DNA of 64,000 bases, from NCBI GenBank assembly GCA_028279245.1, contig JANQOE010000121.1, positions 16,954-80,953 on the forward strand. Reading direction: 5' to 3'. Position 1 is the stretch's first letter, and each line of letters begins with the position of its first letter. The notes under the pieces were generated by a model that was given only the letters and a program-made list of their open reading frames with translations, was not told where the DNA came from and made no database searches. Below, in pieces: positions 55,701 to 63,153 of this stretch. Origin of the DNA: Alphaproteobacteria bacterium. GTDB taxonomy: Bacteria > Pseudomonadota > Alphaproteobacteria > UBA6615. Made by a program: the position numbers and the translations under genes.

Positions 55701-57544
55701 TCATGCATCCAAACGGTGCTGTCGGGGCTGATGGTCCGCACCTCGAACGGCTCTTCGGCAATCACCTTGAGCCCCATGTTTTCGAGCGTCGGCAGGACAT
55801 CCGACAACGGCATCGGTCCACCCTGGTGATAGACCTTCAGCCGCAACTCGTTCTCGTGCCCCTCGATCGGCCGATGCAGGTGCAACCCAAGCTCACCGGT
55901 CCTTAGCGTCTGTTCGATCATGTCGATGTCGAACACCGCCATGCCCGGCGTGTAGTCCTCGCGGTAGCCCGGAGAAAAGGCCCCGCCGTAGCGCCGGTCG
56001 AGCCGCAGTCCGGCTTCTTCCCCCTTTGCCTCGATCAACGCTTCGCGAAGCTTGTCCGTCCAGGAGCGCGCGGACTCCTGCAGCGTCGCCTCGATGTCAT
56101 CGATCGCGTACTGTGGGATCGAACCCGGCGTCGTTTTGACAATGAACAGCACCTGGGCAAGCACGGATTCGGGCGACAGTTGCGGCGTGAACGCCACGAC
56201 CCGCCCGGCAAACACCCGCTCCAAGATGTTTACGAACTTGCGCCTTAGGTCGGTGTTGTATCGCTCCCGCGGCACGTAAACGAGCGCCGTGATGAACCGC
56301 TCGAAGGGATCACGCCGTACAAACAGGGCGATGCGCTGCCGCTCCTGCAGGTGCAGAATGCCGAGCGCGTTGCTGTAAAGCAGTTCCTCATCGATCTGCA
56401 GCAACTCGTCCCGTGGATAGGTCTCGAGGATATGGGCAAGCGCCTTGTAGTCGTGGCTGGCTGCGGCAAAGCGCGAGCGCTCGTTGGCGCGATCGAGCTT
56501 GCGGCGCAGCAGCGGAATGTTCCGCGGATTGAGGCTGTAGGCCGTCGAGGTGAACAACCCGACAATCAGTTGCTCGCCGACCACCCGCCCGTTCTCGTCG
56601 AACTTCTTCAGGCCGATCACGTCCATATGCACGGACCGGTGGACCGGTGATTTCTCGTTCGACTTGCTGATCCACAGCAGGGCCGGACTCTGCGCCAGGT
56701 TCAGCAACTCCGGCGGCAACGGCTTGTTGTTGCGCCAGTTCTCGAAGACCATGCGGTCCTTGTCGCGCAACAAGCCGAGGCCGCCATCGGCCACGACCAG
56801 CTTCCGCGACACCCCGCGGCCGGCATAGTCATATTCGCGATAGCCGAGCAGCGTGAAGTTGTTGTTGAGGATCCATTCGAGGAAGGCGACGGCCTCATCA
56901 ACCTCATCCTGCTCGATGTTCGGCGGCGACTCCTGCAGGCCGGCGCACATGCGCCGCACCACTTGCAGCATCTGCTGCCAGTCTTCGACACCCAGGCGGA
57001 CGCTGCCGAGCACATCGGCAACGCGCTGCTCGATCCTGGCCAACACCTCGGGGTCGCTCTGCTCATCGACCTCGAAATGCATGAAGGATTCACGGGTGCC
57101 CCCGGCCTCGACCCCCCCATCGGTCTCCACCTTGCCGGCATCGTCGCGCCGGATCTGCACCGTGGGATGAATGACAAGGTGAACCGTCAGACCGAGGTCG
57201 TTCAACGCCGCCGTGACGGAATCCACCAGGAACGGCATGTCGTCGTTCACCACCTCGATGACGGTGTGGCTCGACTTCCAGCCATGGGATTCCTGGCGCG
57301 GATTGAACACCCTTATCCGCGGCTGACACGCCGGCCGCGTCTGCGCAAACTGCCAAAAGGACAGAGCCGCTCCGTAAAGGGCTTCGGGGCTCTGCTCGGC
57401 AATGTCCATCGGCGGCACATTGCGGTAGAACGCCCGGACGAATTGCTCCGCCGCCGCAGCCTCGGAGTCCTTCAGCTTGCTCTGAACAATCTTAGCGACC
57501 CGCTCGATCAACTCGATTTTCAGGTGCTCGATCCGCGGCGCCAT
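52703..57544 (-). CDS. NAD-specific glutamate dehydrogenase, large (180-kDa) class
   Basis: This 1613-residue protein oxidatively deaminates glutamate to 2-oxoglutarate and ammonia with NAD. It has the long regulatory N-terminal region (ACT-like) with DMPFLVDSVTAALNDLGL near residue 85, and the central dehydrogenase with PVGSKGGFVCKRLPDGSD, GGIRWSDRREDFRTEILGL and SGDVFGNGMLLSEQI. ATG 57544 is chosen because GAGGAGG lies six bases upstream on the minus strand; the frame is open ten codons further. This class is widespread in alphaproteobacteria. Confidence 0.96.
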   Translation of the reverse strand: MAPRIEHLKIELIERVAKIVQSKLKDSEAAAAEQFVRAFYRNVPPMDIAEQSPEALYGAALSFWQFAQTRPACQPRIRVFNPRQESHGWKSSHTVIEVVNDDMPFLVDSVTAALNDLGLTVHLVIHPTVQIRRDDAGKVETDGGVEAGGTRESFMHFEVDEQSDPEVLARIEQRVADVLGSVRLGVEDWQQMLQVVRRMCAGLQESPPNIEQDEVDEAVAFLEWILNNNFTLLGYREYDYAGRGVSRKLVVADGGLGLLRDKDRMVFENWRNNKPLPPELLNLAQSPALLWISKSNEKSPVHRSVHMDVIGLKKFDENGRVVGEQLIVGLFTSTAYSLNPRNIPLLRRKLDRANERSRFAAASHDYKALAHILETYPRDELLQIDEELLYSNALGILHLQERQRIALFVRRDPFERFITALVYVPRERYNTDLRRKFVNILERVFAGRVVAFTPQLSPESVLAQVLFIVKTTPGSIPQYAIDDIEATLQESARSWTDKLREALIEAKGEEAGLRLDRRYGGAFSPGYREDYTPGMAVFDIDMIEQTLRTGELGLHLHRPIEGHENELRLKVYHQGGPMPLSDVLPTLENMGLKVIAEEPFEVRTISPDSTVWMHDFDTESRVGAVPDVGAVREAFQAALSKVVKGEVEDDGFNKLVLGVGLAWREVVVLRAACKYLLQARIPFSQAYMEQTLAANPDLARLIVKLFATRFDPAAQNPEAVAELQGEIDRALDDVANLDQDRILRRFANFVASTLRTNFYQADSEGQIKGYLSFKIDSRSIEELPEPRPMVEVFVYSPRMEGCHLRGGKVARGGIRWSDRREDFRTEILGLVKAQMVKNAVIVPVGSKGGFVCKRLPDGSDRQALMDEVVRCYRTLMCGLLDLTDNLAGQDVVPPRDVVRHDGDDPYLVVAADKGTATFSDIANDISKSYGFWLGDAFASGGSAGYDHKVMGITARGAWESVKRHFRELGRDIQQEPFTVVGVGDMSGDVFGNGMLLSEQIQLTAAFNHLHIFIDPDPEVATSFAERQRLFNMTRSSWTDYDEKLISQGGGVFDRRAKSIPISPEMKARFGIDADALTPHELIRALLKSEADLLWFGGIGTYIKSSSESQADADDRANDVVRVNAAEVRVKVVGEGANLGVTQRGRIEFARCGGLINTDFIDNSAGVDASDHEVNIKIVLDDVVADGDMTEKQRNKLLADMTDDVARLVLNDNYLQSQAITLAGMQAPELLDQQWRTMRAMERSGRLDRGIEFLPDDEEIAERKAAGEGLTRPEYAVLFSYGKLALYDDILPTDLPDDPYLARDLSRYFPTQLQDRAPETIKRHRLRREIVATYITNSLVNRVGATFVHALQAQTGCRVSDIARAYIVARDAFGLRPEWRAIEALDNQVAASVQAAMALDLEHLVERSTVWFLRNNAMPFDIAATVDRFSKGIGELSDGIAEIVTADEQAVIQERVRRLLASDVPAELAEKIGAVGVMASACDIVGAAESSGVPVRDAGRVYFEIGARLGIDWLRQTAQGIRTDSNWQQMAVNAVVDDTFGHQVSMTKDILDIAGSGALTKEAAAEMIDTWISGRTSAVERCHGLVEELRAAPDIDLAMLTVANRELRALAAGV

Positions 57545-57737
57545 TACGTCCTCCTCAGACGCGACCGATAACAAGCCAACATTGTTAGCGCCCGCAGATC
57601 AATGCTTCATTAACCGTGATTCGAGTCTCGGCGGCCGGCAACGGCCAGCCGACCAATAGTCGTTGAACTACCCTACGGCTGGGTCCGGCAAGAAGGATGC
57701 GCCGGGCCGCCGGGTCATCGTATCGATTTTGGAGAGG

Positions 57738-57812
57738 TGGAGCGGGAGACGAGAGTTGAACTCGCGACCCTCACGTTGGCAACGTGATGCTCTACCACTG
57801 AGCTACTCCCGC
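57738..57812 (-). tRNA. tRNA-Gly(GCC)
   Basis: Read on the minus strand it folds as a complete 75-nt cloverleaf: acceptor GCGGGAG with CTCCCGC, D stem GCTC/GAGC, anticodon stem TCACG/CGTGA around TTGCCAA (anticodon GCC), T arm GCGAG/CTCGT with TTCAACT, discriminator T and an encoded CCA. All stems pair, with one G-U pair in the T stem. Confidence 0.98.
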
Positions 57813-57822
57813 ATTGGCTATG

Positions 57823-57851
57823 AAATAAGCGCATTGGCCGGGGCTTGGCAA
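57823..57851 (-). promoter_or_regulatory. Putative tRNA-Gly promoter
   Basis: On the minus strand TTGCCA (57851-57846) and TTATTT (57828-57823) are 17 bp apart, matching -35 and -10 boxes of the main sigma factor. Transcription would begin a few bases before the tRNA 5' end at 57812. Confidence 0.45.
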
Positions 57852-57878
57852 GTAGAACGAAGATGGGTCTAAGGAGAT

Positions 57879-58382
57879 ATGGAAACCGGCCACGACGAAG
57901 TAGAGCGCCCGCTGTTTGAGCAGCTGGGGAAACTCGGAATAGCCGTTCAGACGCACCGGCACCCCGCCCTGATGACCGTGGCCGATTCAAAGGCGCTGCG
58001 CGGCGATCTGCCCGGCCTGCATATCAAGAACCTGTTCCTCCGAGACAAAAAGCGGCGCATGTGGCTGGTAACCGTGCTTGAGGACCGGCAGATCGACCTG
58101 AAAGCCCTCCGGCGCGAACTCGGCGCCCAGGGCAATTTGAGCTTCGGTTCCGCCGACCTGTTGCAGGAGGTTCTGGGGGTGAGCCCCGGCGCCGTGACCC
58201 CGTTTTCCGTCCTCCACGACCAGGATCAGCGGGTCACCACCGTGCTGGACCGGGCTCTGCTGGCCGGTCCGGTCGTTAACGCGCACCCCCTGCACAATCG
58301 GGCCACGACGGCCATCGCGCCAGCGGACCTCCTGCAATTCATGGCGGCCTGCGGTCACCAGCCCCTGCTGATGGACTTCTGA
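57879..58382 (+). CDS. YbaK/ProX-type aminoacyl-tRNA deacylase domain protein
   Basis: This 167-residue protein has the prolyl-tRNA editing domain: HPALMTVADSKALRGDL, HIKNLFLRDKKRRMWLV and FGSADLLQEVLGVSPGAVTPF. The KNLFLRDKKR motif marks the PrdX/ProX group, which clears misacylated alanyl- or related tRNAs in trans. AAGGAG lies just before the ATG. It is divergent from the tRNA-Gly gene. Confidence 0.88.
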   Translation: METGHDEVERPLFEQLGKLGIAVQTHRHPALMTVADSKALRGDLPGLHIKNLFLRDKKRRMWLVTVLEDRQIDLKALRRELGAQGNLSFGSADLLQEVLGVSPGAVTPFSVLHDQDQRVTTVLDRALLAGPVVNAHPLHNRATTAIAPADLLQFMAACGHQPLLMDF

Positions 58383-58460
58383 TACGGGCCCGCGGGGCTT
58401 GATGCGCGGCGCTTCAGGCTCCATCTTCAGAGGCGATAGGGACAGCACCAGTCGAAAAAT

Positions 58461-59381
58461 ATGGAAACGCTACTCAACGCGCCCGGCGCGGCACCGGCCG
58501 GTGCCTACATCAAGGACAGCGACACCGCGAACTTCAAGGCGGACGTGATCGATGCGTCGATGGAGACGCCGATCATCGTCGACTTCTGGGCGACCTGGTG
58601 TGGCCCTTGCAAACAGCTCGGCCCGGCCCTGGAAAAGGTGGTCAACGGCACCAAGGGCGCCGTCCGGCTGGTAAAGATCGACGTTGACGCCAATCCCGAG
58701 CTATCGGCGCAACTCCGCATCCAGTCCATCCCCACGGTCTTCGCCTTCCACCAAGGCCGTCCGGTGGACGCGTTCCAAGGCGCGTTGCCCGAGAGCCAGA
58801 TCAAATCCTGGATTGACCAGCTCGTCCGCAGGTTCGGCGGATCCACCACTTCGCCGGTCGACGAGGCGCTGGAGGCCGCGGAAGCAGCGATGCAGAGCGG
58901 CGACCTCGGCAGCGCCGCCGCAGTCTACGGGCAGGTCCTCGCCCGTGAAGCGGACAATGTGAAGGCCATCACCGGCCTGGCCCGCTGTCATCTACAGAAT
59001 GGCGAACCAGCCAAGGCCCGCGAACTGCTCGACAGCCTGTCCGAGGAATTGGCCAAGAACAGCGACATTCAATCGGTCCGCTCGGCCCTGGAACTTGCCG
59101 AGGCTGGCACCGCCGCTGCCGGGCAGTTGGGCGAATTGCAAACCAAGGTCGATGCGGACCCAGCCGACCTGCAGGCCCGCTACGACTACGCCGTTGCCCT
59201 GTTTGGCGCCGGCCAGTCGGAACAGGCGGTCGACGAACTGCTTGAGGTGATCCGCCGCGACAAGAATTGGAACGACCAGGCCGCACGCATCGAGTTGCTG
59301 AAAGTCTTCGACTCCCTCGGCCTCACCAACCCGTTGACCGTCGACGCGCGGCGTCGTCTGTCATCGATCCTGTTTTCATGA
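58461..59381 (+). CDS. Thioredoxin-TPR co-chaperone (CnoX/YbbN-like)
   Basis: This 306-residue protein has an N-terminal thioredoxin domain with redox centre WCGPC (Cys47, Cys50), cis-proline region SIPTVFAF, and a C-terminal tetratricopeptide part from about residue 130 (VDEALEAAEAAMQSGDLGSAAA). CnoX-type proteins protect substrates of GroEL from over-oxidation; here both cysteines are kept, so thiol exchange is possible. The next gene starts within its stop codon (ATGA). Confidence 0.9.
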   Translation: METLLNAPGAAPAGAYIKDSDTANFKADVIDASMETPIIVDFWATWCGPCKQLGPALEKVVNGTKGAVRLVKIDVDANPELSAQLRIQSIPTVFAFHQGRPVDAFQGALPESQIKSWIDQLVRRFGGSTTSPVDEALEAAEAAMQSGDLGSAAAVYGQVLAREADNVKAITGLARCHLQNGEPAKARELLDSLSEELAKNSDIQSVRSALELAEAGTAAAGQLGELQTKVDADPADLQARYDYAVALFGAGQSEQAVDELLEVIRRDKNWNDQAARIELLKVFDSLGLTNPLTVDARRRLSSILFS

Positions 59382-60052
59382 GTTCGTTGGGCGCCGAATC
59401 CCTTATCGACGAACTGCCACCGACGCTGCCCATCTTCCCGCTGAACGGCGTCCTATTGCTGCCGCGCGGACAGCTGCCGCTGAACGTGTTTGAGCCCCGC
59501 TACCTGAACCTGGTGACGGATGCGCTGGGCGCCGGGCGGTTTCTCGGCATGATCCAGCCGATGCAAGGTGGAGAAGCCGGGACCAGCACCGGCGACACGA
59601 CCCCGCTCTACGAGGTCGGCTGCTGCGGCCGCATCACCACGTTTCAGGAACAAGAGGACGGCCGGTTTCTCGTCAGCCTGCGCGGCGTGTGCCGCTTCCG
59701 CGTCCAGAATGAGCTGCCGGTGCAAAATGGCTACCGCCGGGTGGCAGCGGACTATTCGTCATACCGCACCGACTTCTCTGAACCCGAGGTACCGCCCCTG
59801 GATGCGGACCGTTTGATCGCCGGCCTCAAAGCATACTTCCGCACCAGGGACATCTCCGCCGACTGGGATAGTATTGGCAACGCGTCGCCGGATACCCTCG
59901 TCACAACGATTTCCATGGTCTGTCCTTTCGAGGCACACGAAAAACAAGCGCTGCTGGAGTCACCGACAATCGAACGCCGATCCCAGTTGCTGATCGGCAT
60001 CATCGAGTCATCCATGAACCAGTCCGACGACGACCAAATCGTGCGGCACTAA
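59378..60052 (+). CDS. LON N-terminal substrate-binding domain protein
   Basis: This 224-residue stand-alone LON-N (PUA-like) domain reads [30 protein letters not shown] at the start, with [20 protein letters not shown] and RYDC-like RFRVQNELP later. No protease or ATPase domain follows. The family is of uncertain function, thought to recognise unfolded segments. I use ATG 59378 overlapping the upstream TGA; the open frame to 59267 lies inside the thioredoxin gene. It is 11 bp before the Trm112-like gene. Confidence 0.9.
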   Translation: MSSLGAESLIDELPPTLPIFPLNGVLLLPRGQLPLNVFEPRYLNLVTDALGAGRFLGMIQPMQGGEAGTSTGDTTPLYEVGCCGRITTFQEQEDGRFLVSLRGVCRFRVQNELPVQNGYRRVAADYSSYRTDFSEPEVPPLDADRLIAGLKAYFRTRDISADWDSIGNASPDTLVTTISMVCPFEAHEKQALLESPTIERRSQLLIGIIESSMNQSDDDQIVRH

Positions 60053-60063
60053 CGGAACCTGTC

Positions 60064-60252
60064 ATGACCCAACCCCAAGAGGTTGACCCGAAGCTCCTTG
60101 AGATCCTTGTCTGCCCGTTGACCAAGGGACCGTTGGAGTACGACCGGGAAAACAGCGAATTGATCAGCCACAAGGCCGGACTCGCCTACCCGATCCGCGA
60201 CGGCATTCCGATCATGTTGATCGACGAAGCACGCGAGCTGGCGAAGGACTAA
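60064..60252 (+). CDS. Trm112-family (UPF0434) small protein
   Basis: This 62-residue protein reads [17 protein letters not shown], then [27 protein letters not shown], the standard Trm112/YcaR pattern. Only one cysteine is present, so the zinc-ribbon is not complete. Relatives activate methyltransferases in other domains of life; the bacterial role is unsettled. It is in the same run as the LON-domain and DUF971 genes. Confidence 0.92.
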   Translation: MTQPQEVDPKLLEILVCPLTKGPLEYDRENSELISHKAGLAYPIRDGIPIMLIDEARELAKD

Positions 60253-60257
60253 GGTCG

Positions 60258-60614
60258 CTGGCGCCCTGGCCAACCGAAATCCGTTACGAGCGGACGAGCA
60301 AATGCCTGCTGGTTACGTTTGACGACGGACAGCGCTTCACTTTCCCCGCCGAGTTCCTACGCGTGCACAGTCCGTCTGCGGAAGTGCAAGGGCATGGACC
60401 CGGCCAGCGTCAATTGGTCTCCGGCCGGCGGCATGTCGGCATCACCAAGGTCGAGCCGGTGGGCAACTATGCGGTCCGTTTGGTGTTCGACGATCTGCAC
60501 GACACCGGAATCTATTCCTGGACCTATCTGGCGGAGATTGGCGAACGCCAAGACCAGATCTGGGGGGATTACCTGGCGGAACTCGATGCGGCCGGCGCCT
60601 CGCGCGACCCCTAG
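60258..60614 (+). CDS. DUF971 (GBBH-like N-terminal domain) protein, probable CTG start
   Basis: The protein reads APWPTEIRYERTSKCLLVTF, FPAEFLRVHSPSAEVQGHG and then VEPVGNYAVRLVFDDLHDTGIYSWTYL, matching the DUF971 family from its N-terminus. The conserved start region lies upstream of the first GTG (60363), yet between 60087 and 60362 this frame has no ATG, GTG or TTG. CTG at 60258, six bases after the Trm112 stop and downstream of GAAGGA, is the best start and gives 118 residues. A base error upstream is the alternative. Function is unknown; some relatives are tied to Fe-S metabolism. Confidence 0.82.
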   Translation: MAPWPTEIRYERTSKCLLVTFDDGQRFTFPAEFLRVHSPSAEVQGHGPGQRQLVSGRRHVGITKVEPVGNYAVRLVFDDLHDTGIYSWTYLAEIGERQDQIWGDYLAELDAAGASRDP

Positions 60615-61843
60615 AGCGGCTCACCCCGCACCAATCGCGGCAACTCACCGACCATCCCCATGGCGTGACGCATGAACAGCTGCCGCATCCCAGGCAGCCG
60701 TTGCACCGCGGCGAGACCAAGATCCCGCGCCAGCCGCACCGGTCCGATATCGTTTGAGAACAGCCGATTGAAAATGTCGGTCGCCATCGCCAAGGTCGTG
60801 TTGTCGAACCGCCGCCACCGCTCGTAGCGGCTGAGAACCGAACGCTTGCCGATGTCGAGGCCAAGGCGTTTGGCATCGACGATGACTTCCGCCAGCACCG
60901 CGACATCGCGCCAACCCAAGTTCAATCCCTGCCCGGCAATGGGATGGATGACGTGTGCCGCATCGCCCAGCAACGCCAGCCGGTCACCCGTGTATCGGGC
61001 GGCATGCAACAGCCCCAACGGATGCGACCAGCGCGGGCCGGCCACATCGACATCCCCCATGAAATCACCGAACTGTTCGGCCAACACTTCGGCAAACGCC
61101 CGATCGTCCAACGCCAACAGCCCCGGCACCAAACGTTCGTTCTCGGTCCAAACAATGGACGAGCGGTGGCGGCCCTCCGCATCGTCATTCATCGGCAGGA
61201 TCGCAAACGGCCCACCCGGCAAGAACCGTTCATGCGCGATGTTCCGATGAGGCCGCGCGTGCACCGCGGTACAGACGATGCTGGTCTGCGGGTAGCGCCA
61301 AGTCGCAACTGGAATGCCCGCCCAGCGCCGCAGGTTCGAGTTGCGGCCATCACATCCGGCAATCAACCGGCCCGATAGCTGACTACCGTCGTCGAGTGCC
61401 GCAACAACGGTACCCGTTTGTTGACGGGTCTCCACAATCCGCGCCGGCGCACGGATCGCCAAACCGTCAAGCGCGTTCGCCCGTTGCAGCAATGCTTCGC
61501 GCAGGTGACGGTTTTCGACGATGTAGCCCATCGGCTCGTCACCGACTTCCCGGTGATCGAAATGCAGGAACAGCGGCGATGGACCATCGCTGATCCGGAT
61601 GTCATTGATCGGGCAAGCCGCAGCCGCCACCACCGGCCATACACCGATCGCTTCAAGGATATGCTGACTGCCGGCAGCAACGGCGGTGGTTCGGCCGTCA
61701 TAACTCGGCGCTGTCGCCGTGGCCGGATCGACCCGGTCGACCAGCACGACGGACAGCCTGGCACTCGCCAACGCACAGGCCAACGATAGGCCCGTCAACC
61801 CGCCACCGGCCACCACCACGTCGGCATCCACCCGTTCAGACAT
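60611..61843 (-). CDS. ubiH: UbiH/Coq6-family FAD-dependent hydroxylase (ubiquinone synthesis)
   Basis: This 410-residue flavin monooxygenase hydroxylates a ubiquinone precursor ring. It shows ADVVVAGGGLTGLSLACAL (FAD-binding GxGxxG), SYDGRTTAVAAGS, GCDGRNSNLRRW and the second FAD motif GDAAHVIHPIAGQGLNLGWRD. Its TAG stop overlaps the DUF971 TAG on the other strand in a CTAG. Whether it acts at C4, C6 or several ring positions cannot be read from sequence; UbiH, UbiL and UbiM are alike. Confidence 0.9.
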   Translation of the reverse strand: MSERVDADVVVAGGGLTGLSLACALASARLSVVLVDRVDPATATAPSYDGRTTAVAAGSQHILEAIGVWPVVAAAACPINDIRISDGPSPLFLHFDHREVGDEPMGYIVENRHLREALLQRANALDGLAIRAPARIVETRQQTGTVVAALDDGSQLSGRLIAGCDGRNSNLRRWAGIPVATWRYPQTSIVCTAVHARPHRNIAHERFLPGGPFAILPMNDDAEGRHRSSIVWTENERLVPGLLALDDRAFAEVLAEQFGDFMGDVDVAGPRWSHPLGLLHAARYTGDRLALLGDAAHVIHPIAGQGLNLGWRDVAVLAEVIVDAKRLGLDIGKRSVLSRYERWRRFDNTTLAMATDIFNRLFSNDIGPVRLARDLGLAAVQRLPGMRQLFMRHAMGMVGELPRLVRGEPL

Positions 61844-61867
61844 CCCTGCTTAGAGTCACTTCTCAGC

Positions 61868-61896
61868 TTGAGTTAAGAACACGCTGAATATACGAT
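61868..61896 (+). promoter_or_regulatory. Possible promoter for the DapC-like gene
   Basis: In the 103-bp gap between divergent ubiH and the aminotransferase, TTGAGT (61868-61873) and TACGAT (61891-61896) are 17 bp apart. The match to consensus is moderate and nothing else confirms it. Confidence 0.3.
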
Positions 61897-61946
61897 CCGA
61901 TCCAGTTTCGATACCGCATGGTAGACGACGCTTTCCGCATTTGCCG

Positions 61947-63143
61947 ATGCACAACCAGCGGCTCGACCGCCTAACAGACTATCCGTTCCAGCGCCTGCGC
62001 GCGCTCCTGCAAGACGTCGCACCTGCGGCGGGTGTTGAGCCCATCGCCATGCATATCGGCGAGCCGCACCACACGCCGCCCGCCTTTGTCTCGCAAATCC
62101 TCTTGGAGCATGCAAAGGATTGGGGCCGCTATCCGCCATCCAACGGCACGCCGGAACTGCGCACCGCCATCGCCGACTGGCTGACCCGCCGCTACGCGCT
62201 ACCCGCCGATTTCGTCGATCCCGACACGCATGTGCAGCCCGTCGCCGGCTCCCGCGAGGGCCTGTTCATGGCGGCGCTCGCTACCGTGCCGACGGAACAG
62301 CCACGGCAGCCGGCGGTTCTCATGCCCAATCCGCTGTACCAGGCCTATATCGGCGCCGCTGTCGTATCCGGCGCGGAACCCGTTCTGGTGGATGCCACCC
62401 TAGAGAACGGTTTTCAGCCGAACTACGAGGAACTTGCGCCCGATCTGCTCGACCGGACGGCCCTCGCCTTCATCAACTCGCCGGCCAATCCCCAAGGGTC
62501 GGTCCTGTCTCTCGATCGTCTGCGCGCCCTCGTCACCCTCGCCCGCCGCCACGACTTCGTGCTGGCGTTCGACGAGTGTTATGGCGAAATCTACACGTCG
62601 GAAGCACCGGCCGGCGGGCTGCAGGCCTGCGCTGCACTCGGCGACGACATCTCGAACGTCTTAGTCTTCAATTCACTGAGCAAGCGTTCCAGCGTCCCCG
62701 GTCTGCGCTCGGGTTTCATTGCCGGTGATCCCGATCTCATCCGCATGATCCGGCGCCTGCGCGACTATGGCGGCGCCACCTTGCCAATGCCGGTCATGGC
62801 CGCCTCCGCCGCGCTTTGGGCTGACGAGAACCATGTCGAGGCCTCGCGCGATCTCTACCGCCGCAAGTTCGGCATCGCGGCGGAACTGCTCAACGGCCAC
62901 GCCGGCACCCAAGCGCCAGGCGGCTCCTTCTTCCTCTGGCTGAACGTCGGTGACAGCGAGGCGGCCGCGCAGAGACTGTGGCAAGAGGCCGCCATCCGCG
63001 TCCTTCCCGGCGCTTTCCTCGCGCACCAAACAGAACGCGGGAACCCGGGCCAACCTTTCGTCCGATTGGCCCTGGTCGATGACTTGGACACCACCCACCG
63101 CGCCTTCCAACGTCTCGCCAATACTCTGCCCGCCAACCCATAG
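61947..63143 (+). CDS. dapC: Succinyldiaminopimelate transaminase (DapC-like)
   Basis: This 398-residue class I/II aminotransferase makes N-succinyl-LL-2,6-diaminopimelate in lysine and peptidoglycan synthesis. It has LTDYPFQRLRALL, IGEPHHTPPAFV, YPPSNGTPELRTAIADWL, NSPANPQGSVLS, AFDECYGEIY and the PLP lysine in SLSKRSSVPGLRSGF, a combination seen in proteobacterial DapC. ATG 61947 is preferred to TTG 61941. A different substrate of the same fold is possible. Confidence 0.85.
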   Translation: MHNQRLDRLTDYPFQRLRALLQDVAPAAGVEPIAMHIGEPHHTPPAFVSQILLEHAKDWGRYPPSNGTPELRTAIADWLTRRYALPADFVDPDTHVQPVAGSREGLFMAALATVPTEQPRQPAVLMPNPLYQAYIGAAVVSGAEPVLVDATLENGFQPNYEELAPDLLDRTALAFINSPANPQGSVLSLDRLRALVTLARRHDFVLAFDECYGEIYTSEAPAGGLQACAALGDDISNVLVFNSLSKRSSVPGLRSGFIAGDPDLIRMIRRLRDYGGATLPMPVMAASAALWADENHVEASRDLYRRKFGIAAELLNGHAGTQAPGGSFFLWLNVGDSEAAAQRLWQEAAIRVLPGAFLAHQTERGNPGQPFVRLALVDDLDTTHRAFQRLANTLPANP

Positions 63144-63153
63144 GATTACCGGC

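Noticed and set aside
55265..55906. A 213-codon open frame opposite the glutamate dehydrogenase gene.
   Set aside because: It reads as low-complexity Arg/Leu/Gln-rich antisense of a strongly conserved protein, typical of high-GC shadow frames; no motif or ribosome site supports it.
57629..57651. GC-rich hairpin (9 bp with one bulge, 4-nt loop) between tRNA-Gly and the glutamate dehydrogenase gene as a terminator.
   Set aside because: No T-run follows on the minus strand, and the 193-bp gap 57545-57737 shows no other clear signal; it may be structure by chance in GC-rich DNA.
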